Source of the DNA: a virus
IMG/VR virus record: IMGVR_UViG_3300032093_000868
Location: 1 to 23,289 of that record
DNA length: 23,289 nucleotides
Reading direction: 5' to 3' (one strand)
The notes beneath the pieces were generated by a model. The model searched no databases. It saw nothing but the letters and a program-made list of their open reading frames with translations, and was not told the origin of the DNA. Positions 19,401 to 23,289 of the stretch are shown in pieces. Positions within the stretch are counted from its first letter, which is position 1. Every line of letters starts with the position of its first letter. Both the position numbers and the translations under genes were made by a program.

Positions 19401-21265
19401 AATTTGAAGACCAGTACGCCTCATTACTTGACCGCATACGAAAGAATAACGAGGAAATAAGAAAGCAAGGCATTGAGTTTCAATTTATTAATGCCGCAGA
19501 TTTTGAAGAAGAAATTTTCAAATTACAACAGCTTGATAAAATTAATGAAGAGACAATAAATAGAGAGATTGATAGAGAGATTGAGGCTGTTCGCAGAAGA
19601 GAACTTACAGAACAGCAGAAGACAGACCTTATAGCACAGCTTGAAATCATTCGTGGACAAGAGCAAACAAAACGCGCTTCTGATTTGCAATTGCGTCTTA
19701 TTGAAATTGAAAGAGATGGCATCAGAGAAAGAAGGGCTTTAGCACTTGAAATAGGTGCTTTATATGATGATGTAATTAGTGAAAGAGCCGCAAAAGAAGT
19801 TGAAGCGATTGATGAATTAAGAAGTCAAATTGATGATTTCTATAACGAACTATACGAAGGAGACCCATTTGCTAAGAGGAGATTTATTGTAGAGCCAAGA
19901 GTAGAATTTGGTGGTACTGAGTTTCAGTTTGAAGATGTTTATCAGCCGCCTATTGAGGCTGTTAGAGAATTAACACAAGCAATATCTGAACTTGGTCAAG
20001 CAACTTCTGACCAAGCATTATTAGGTCAGACCGAGTTTGAATTAAGGAACGAACTTATTGATGAGTTCAATGCTAAATACGGAACTACACTTGGATATGT
20101 TCAAAACGAAATTGAACTTTCAGACGAACTTAGTAAATCATATAAACAACGCATAAAAGAAGCCAAAGAACTTTATGATGCACAGAACAAGCCTCCAAAA
20201 TTAGTAAACATAGCAAGATTTGCTCGTGGAGTAGAAAGAAGGGGTAAGGAAGACCCATTCATTAAGGCTATTGAAGATAATCAAAGAGAATATTTTGAGT
20301 CATTGGCTGCTTTTGAAAATGCTGAAAAAACAAGATTATTGAACAAAAGAAACGCTGATGTTGAAAGACTTGCGGGAGATGAGAATTATTATTTAAAGGT
20401 TAAAGAATTAGATTTTCAATACAATACTGATGTAAACAATTTAGAAGAAGAAACATCTAAAAAAAGGAAAAAAAGACTTAAAGAGGATGGCGATGCTGTT
20501 AAAGAAAACAGCAAGAAAAATCAAGATGTAATTAAGGAAGACAGAGCCGCAAGATTACAAGCCCTTGAAGATATAAAAGATTCTATTCTTGATTTAACGA
20601 AGGCTTTTATAGACGCTCAAATAGCGCAAACTGAGATTGCCATAGCCCAACAAGAAAAGCGGGTTGAGGCGGCACAAGAAATAGCTGAAAAAGGCAATGC
20701 TGAAATTTTAGAGTTAGAAAAGCGCAGACTTGACGCATTAACTCGCGAAAGAGCAAAGTATGTAAGGCAACAGCAAAATCTTGCGGTTATTGAAATTGCC
20801 GCCAACTCAGCTATTGCCATAGCTAAAGCAGCAGGTCAACCTGGTTCGCCATTTACTATTGCGGCTATCTTGGTTGCTATGGCAGCTGGATTTGCACAAG
20901 CAAGAGCACAAGCGCAAAGCTCTTTGGCGGGATTTGCAGAGGGTGGTTACACGGGAGATGGCGGAAAGTATCAGCCAGCAGGAACTGTTCACCGAGGTGA
21001 GTTCGTTATCAATGCTGAAAAAACAAGACAATTCCGTCCACTTCTTGATGCAATCCACACGGGTCGTCATCCAAAATTGGCAAGCACAATCGGTGATAAG
21101 TTGGTTGTTGTAAACAATAAACTTACTGATGAAAAACTATCTCGCATAGAAAGGGCAATTAGAGAGCAAAGCGGGTTAACTTTGTCTATTGACGAAAGAG
21201 GTATTCACGGAATAGTTTCTACCGTTCAATTTAAACAAGAAAGAATTAGAAAAGCACTCAAATGA
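16490..21265 (+). CDS. Tail tape measure protein
   Basis: 1591 residues; sets tail length and helps DNA exit. Residues about 1-310: long coiled coil with Lys/Glu/Gln/Ala repeats (KAAETQKAKDTKAAFDEKEK, QGQKQSEANTKAEIKNYEQG). About 395-580: tape measure domain (YETLSVSFGTLIGNATLAQQ, GVPLERIALVFGQVRAAGRL, QDLLQLVTAGFNPLSEISRT). Hydrophobic stretches near 605-625, 697-720 and 1428-1475 (IAAILVAMAAGFAQARAQ) may insert in the host membrane. A Gly6 linker lies near 945. C-terminal GFAEGGYTGDGGKYQPAG and HRGEFVINAEKTRQF are typical tape-measure ends. At about 1.5 Angstrom per residue the tail would be roughly 240 nm. Stop overlaps the next start by 4 bp. Confidence 0.95.
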   Translation: MAVKNVVFEVTADTDKAQQSLAKLIEQLDKIKESSKLSITAGVTNLDKEIQNLSKKLDEVAKKNIDRSNKETSTVTANKKKQAQSDIDIINAEEKARDQREKDIKAFYDQQAKIQAENQAKLTKAANQRLQQEVKDTKAAETQKAKDTKAAFDEKEKTLQQGQKQSEANTKAEIKNYEQGQKQKSEAEKKANKELEKEKQDFLKQETKSFNQQLKQQQDIEKEKRNFIEQEQRDIEKQRAAQAKQNEKAAKANEKAQKVEAFKQSPFGQLTQQAQAASEKARQLGAQLILLEQAGKKNTVEYNALAKEFKKVSADALKASEALNKLKFSSSVPGARQSLTGLAGAINFISQSVANSSTNFVRLRNIIARTGVALGAVSIGASILSFGRAAVDAAKNYETLSVSFGTLIGNATLAQQKIRELRVFAAETPFTVDDVFQASRTLLGYGVTVGELIPTIKTLGDVAGGVGVPLERIALVFGQVRAAGRLYGQDLLQLVTAGFNPLSEISRTTGESFDSLKDKMRKGLITFEDVQNAFKTATSEGGKFFGLTNALANTTTGQLARLSEEYNELLRQIGEGLLPVYNNLLNLGKTLLEFFRELPNTIKQNATVFTLLTTATTALTAAYFANSLNIVKNTGATVLNTAGKVLNRIATAALAGANVIATQGISAQTIAQAGLTTATRIGTSAVNAFKAAWASNSLGLIITLLSTAAAAWYAFGDAVDTANDGFIDSKEAFNEFDVAAKKAIDEETAATKKLFDIARDGSKSLKERQKALDEVNEKYETSIKLIGDEKKDLAEIEKGWLNVEQAIIAVNNEIVSGEIIKKLRSQIADVQLELLNLADKAGVEIPLTLITSDKEIQGGFKETRAIIQNQLDSLNQAQPSLLNIFGSITNQTIPIIGTLKGIGEAVSYIGTEKQINGVELLNVQLDKLVSSQGTLGAFIKLITDGAAGTGGGGGGDDTEEKEKERLRRLKEFEDQYASLLDRIRKNNEEIRKQGIEFQFINAADFEEEIFKLQQLDKINEETINREIDREIEAVRRRELTEQQKTDLIAQLEIIRGQEQTKRASDLQLRLIEIERDGIRERRALALEIGALYDDVISERAAKEVEAIDELRSQIDDFYNELYEGDPFAKRRFIVEPRVEFGGTEFQFEDVYQPPIEAVRELTQAISELGQATSDQALLGQTEFELRNELIDEFNAKYGTTLGYVQNEIELSDELSKSYKQRIKEAKELYDAQNKPPKLVNIARFARGVERRGKEDPFIKAIEDNQREYFESLAAFENAEKTRLLNKRNADVERLAGDENYYLKVKELDFQYNTDVNNLEEETSKKRKKRLKEDGDAVKENSKKNQDVIKEDRAARLQALEDIKDSILDLTKAFIDAQIAQTEIAIAQQEKRVEAAQEIAEKGNAEILELEKRRLDALTRERAKYVRQQQNLAVIEIAANSAIAIAKAAGQPGSPFTIAAILVAMAAGFAQARAQAQSSLAGFAEGGYTGDGGKYQPAGTVHRGEFVINAEKTRQFRPLLDAIHTGRHPKLASTIGDKLVVVNNKLTDEKLSRIERAIREQSGLTLSIDERGIHGIVSTVQFKQERIRKALK

Positions 21266-22929
21266 AAGCTCCCATAAAAGTATATCTAAACAATACTTTG
21301 ATAAATGGCAGGATTGACGGACTTGACAAATTTGAAATAACTATTAGTCAAGACCTTGAATCAGGTGTAGTTGAGCGTTCTTATACAAGCGAACTTGAGT
21401 TTTACGATGATGGCTATGCAATCTTAAAGGCTTTGCTGATTGATGACCCAAATGCTTTTTCAAACGAGGTCGAGGTAAAGTTCTATGACGATTGTTGCTC
21501 TCAAACAAATTTGTTTTTACAGCCAGCTTTTGTTGGTATAATCACGGCGGAAAAAATAGACTGGTGTGACCCAATATGCTCAATCAAAGCAAATGTTTTA
21601 AAGAAAAACCCACAATACGATTGCATTCAGTCAACTATTATTTGGGATGACCAAAATGGTTTTTTACAAGAAGATAGGGTTAACGTTAGATATTGCACAG
21701 AACCAAGACCTGAGGCTCTTGCTTGGGTGATGTTTATTTTTTATTCGATTTTAAATTTAATTCTTTTTTTGCCAGGTATTATTTCATCAGCAGTCGGCGA
21801 GAATGATTGGTGGCAAGAAATGAACGCAAGATTGATTTTGTGTAATTGGTATCATCCATCTGCAAAAGTAGTAGATTATGTTGAAAATGTTTGCCGTATT
21901 TGTGGTCTTAATTTAAAAAGTTCTATACTTAAATCACCAACCTCCCCATATAAAGACACTTTGCTTTTTGCTGCTCAAGTAAGAAAGGGATATAAACCAT
22001 CTAAAACAACCAAAAAACTAATAAACCAAAACCTTCCCGTTGAAACGTTGGAGACATTAATGAAGCAGCACTTGATGCCGCTTTTTAATGCTAAATATTG
22101 GATTGTTGGTAATGATTTTATTTTTGAGAGAAAGGATTATTTTGATGGAACAAATATTTGGATTGATGCGGAGCAGCTCTACAATGATAAAATGATTATT
22201 GATGACTCAATCTGTTATAGCTATTTAGGAGACCCAAGACCTGCATTTGCGGATTATTCTTATGGACTTGATGGAATTGATGTTTGCTCTCACGAGTGTA
22301 AGCAGCGATTTGATGATATTGTAGAATGGAATCCACAACCTTCTTCACCAACACAAAAAGGAAGAGATGAGCGTCAATTCTTATCTTCTCAAGCAAGATT
22401 TAGAAATGATGGAATTGAGAAAACTGTTTATGACAAACTCCAAGATATTGGAGCAATAGATAGTTTATTTGGTAATCAATTCAGCAATACATCACTAAAT
22501 CTATTGATGAGTCAACACACGTGTACAAACTATAAGTTTTTGATTTGGGATGAAACTGATTCGCAATATGGGAACATACAAAGATATTTTATTCCAGGAT
22601 TCACCGACATTAGAATAGACGAAGACACAGGAAACGTACAACCATTTACCCCTAATGTAACTCAATTAGTAAACTATCCTTTTAGTTTTAGAGAAGATTT
22701 ACCTGGAAATCTTTATTCAGACTACCATGTAATAAACAATCCAAGACTAAACTTATTAGAAAAATACAAATTTGAATTTGAGTTTAGCTTTTCTTGTGGT
22801 CAATTAGAATCGTTTGACTTTTCAAAGAATGTAAGACTTTTTCAAAACAACACAATAGTCTATGGTGAGGTTACAGAGTTAAAGGTTGACTATGTGAGAA
22901 GAACAATTAAGGTTACTGGACGAGTATAA
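21262..22929 (+). CDS. Putative distal tail / baseplate protein
   Basis: 555 residues, beginning MKAPIKVYLNNTLINGRIDG. Directly after the tape measure gene (ATGA overlap), where the distal tail or baseplate hub protein lies in siphophages. Beta-rich, with several Cys in the N-terminal half (DDCCSQ, DWCDPICSI, NVCRICGLN) and an unusual long hydrophobic stretch at about residues 153-180 (ALAWVMFIFYSILNLILFLP) that looks like a membrane segment. The C-terminal end (GEVTELKVDYVRRTIKVTGRV) is strand-rich. No family is recognised with certainty; the assignment is by synteny. Confidence 0.6.
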   Translation: MKAPIKVYLNNTLINGRIDGLDKFEITISQDLESGVVERSYTSELEFYDDGYAILKALLIDDPNAFSNEVEVKFYDDCCSQTNLFLQPAFVGIITAEKIDWCDPICSIKANVLKKNPQYDCIQSTIIWDDQNGFLQEDRVNVRYCTEPRPEALAWVMFIFYSILNLILFLPGIISSAVGENDWWQEMNARLILCNWYHPSAKVVDYVENVCRICGLNLKSSILKSPTSPYKDTLLFAAQVRKGYKPSKTTKKLINQNLPVETLETLMKQHLMPLFNAKYWIVGNDFIFERKDYFDGTNIWIDAEQLYNDKMIIDDSICYSYLGDPRPAFADYSYGLDGIDVCSHECKQRFDDIVEWNPQPSSPTQKGRDERQFLSSQARFRNDGIEKTVYDKLQDIGAIDSLFGNQFSNTSLNLLMSQHTCTNYKFLIWDETDSQYGNIQRYFIPGFTDIRIDEDTGNVQPFTPNVTQLVNYPFSFREDLPGNLYSDYHVINNPRLNLLEKYKFEFEFSFSCGQLESFDFSKNVRLFQNNTIVYGEVTELKVDYVRRTIKVTGRV

Positions 22930-22941
22930 AAAAATATTTCG

Positions 22942-23289
22942 ATGTCAAGAAAAATAGAAATCATATCAGGAATAAATGTAAACGACAACGGAGGCGGTAC
23001 ATTAACCAATAACATGGTTATGTGTATAGGTTGCCAAAATGTGGTAATAACGGCTCAGAACGTACATAACCAAGCTCTTGATTTAGATGGAATTTTAACC
23101 AGTTTGGATAGTGGCAATGGTTTTCTTACACTTATAGATATAAATGGCGCACCAGTATCCTATCCATACAACATACCCGTTGGAGGTACTTTTACATTTA
23201 CTTTACAAGTGTGTTCTGATGGCTCTTTAACTGAGATTAATTTTAGAACACAATTTTCAACCGTTCAACATCTTGTTGAGAATCCATAT
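22942..23289 (+). CDS. Putative tail protein, N-terminal part
   Basis: 116 codons from ATG 22942 running off the right edge. Starts MSRKIEIISGINVNDNGGGT; Gly/Asn/Thr-rich, beta-like (MVMCIGCQNVVITAQNVHNQ, YNIPVGGTFTFTLQVCSDGS). No domain recognised. Follows the putative distal tail gene after 12 bp, so probably a tail or baseplate component. Confidence 0.6.
   Translation, partial: MSRKIEIISGINVNDNGGGTLTNNMVMCIGCQNVVITAQNVHNQALDLDGILTSLDSGNGFLTLIDINGAPVSYPYNIPVGGTFTFTLQVCSDGSLTEINFRTQFSTVQHLVENPY

Overview
The window looks like part of a tailed-phage genome (siphophage-like, or a prophage) from a Bacteroidetes host. Evidence for the host: several promoters match the Bacteroidetes consensus TTG-N19/21-TAnnTTTG, start codons lack Shine-Dalgarno sequences and sit behind A-rich leaders, and two small lipoproteins have charged residues right after the lipobox Cys. 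Evidence for phage: Bet/RecT annealing protein, phage-type SSB, DUF1376 initiator, terminase subunits, and a 1591-residue tape measure protein. No integrase or excisionase is visible, so lifestyle cannot be decided.

Left arm (1-9776, leftward genes): a densely packed early operon set. Reading in the direction of transcription: a DUF932 protein (8775-9701), four small unknown genes, a second promoter at 7530-7561, a 47-residue gene too short for usual ORF cut-offs, three unknown genes, Bet, a small regulator-like protein, a DUF1376 initiator and a probable loader-position partner (compare lambda O and P), a lipoprotein, SSB, another lipoprotein, a tRNA-like element, a membrane protein, four paralogous small proteins chained by ATGA overlaps, a MazG-like NTP pyrophosphatase and a truncated HAD phosphatase. 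Six iteron-like copies, four of them an exact 4 x 12 bp tandem array beside a very AT-rich stretch, lie inside the initiator gene. This resembles the lambda origin inside gene O.

Centre (about 9777-12800): an intergenic control zone of about 0.7 kb with short repeats, an A12T9 tract and a long alternating purine/pyrimidine stretch, followed by a rightward operon of four genes with its own consensus promoter (10411-10440) and a strong terminator (12774-12800). This block is visibly more G+C rich and A/C-skewed on the + strand than its neighbours. Its last gene has a C-terminus reminiscent of DNA polymerase III beta clamp.

Right arm (13288-end, rightward genes): terminase small and large subunits, small genes, a possible frameshifted tail-chaperone pair, tape measure protein, a probable distal tail/baseplate protein and a truncated gene. 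Portal, protease and major capsid genes are absent between terminase and tape measure, so the head module must lie elsewhere.

The most novel-looking signal is a candidate + strand small RNA at about 8122-8196. It has a textbook promoter, two perfect 18-bp tandem units and a hairpin terminator with a T-run. Its repeat units are complementary (13 nt perfect for one unit) to a leader element that lies exactly 10 nt upstream of the start codons of two leftward transcription units (9701 and 7489), suggesting a phage-encoded antisense regulator of its own early operons.
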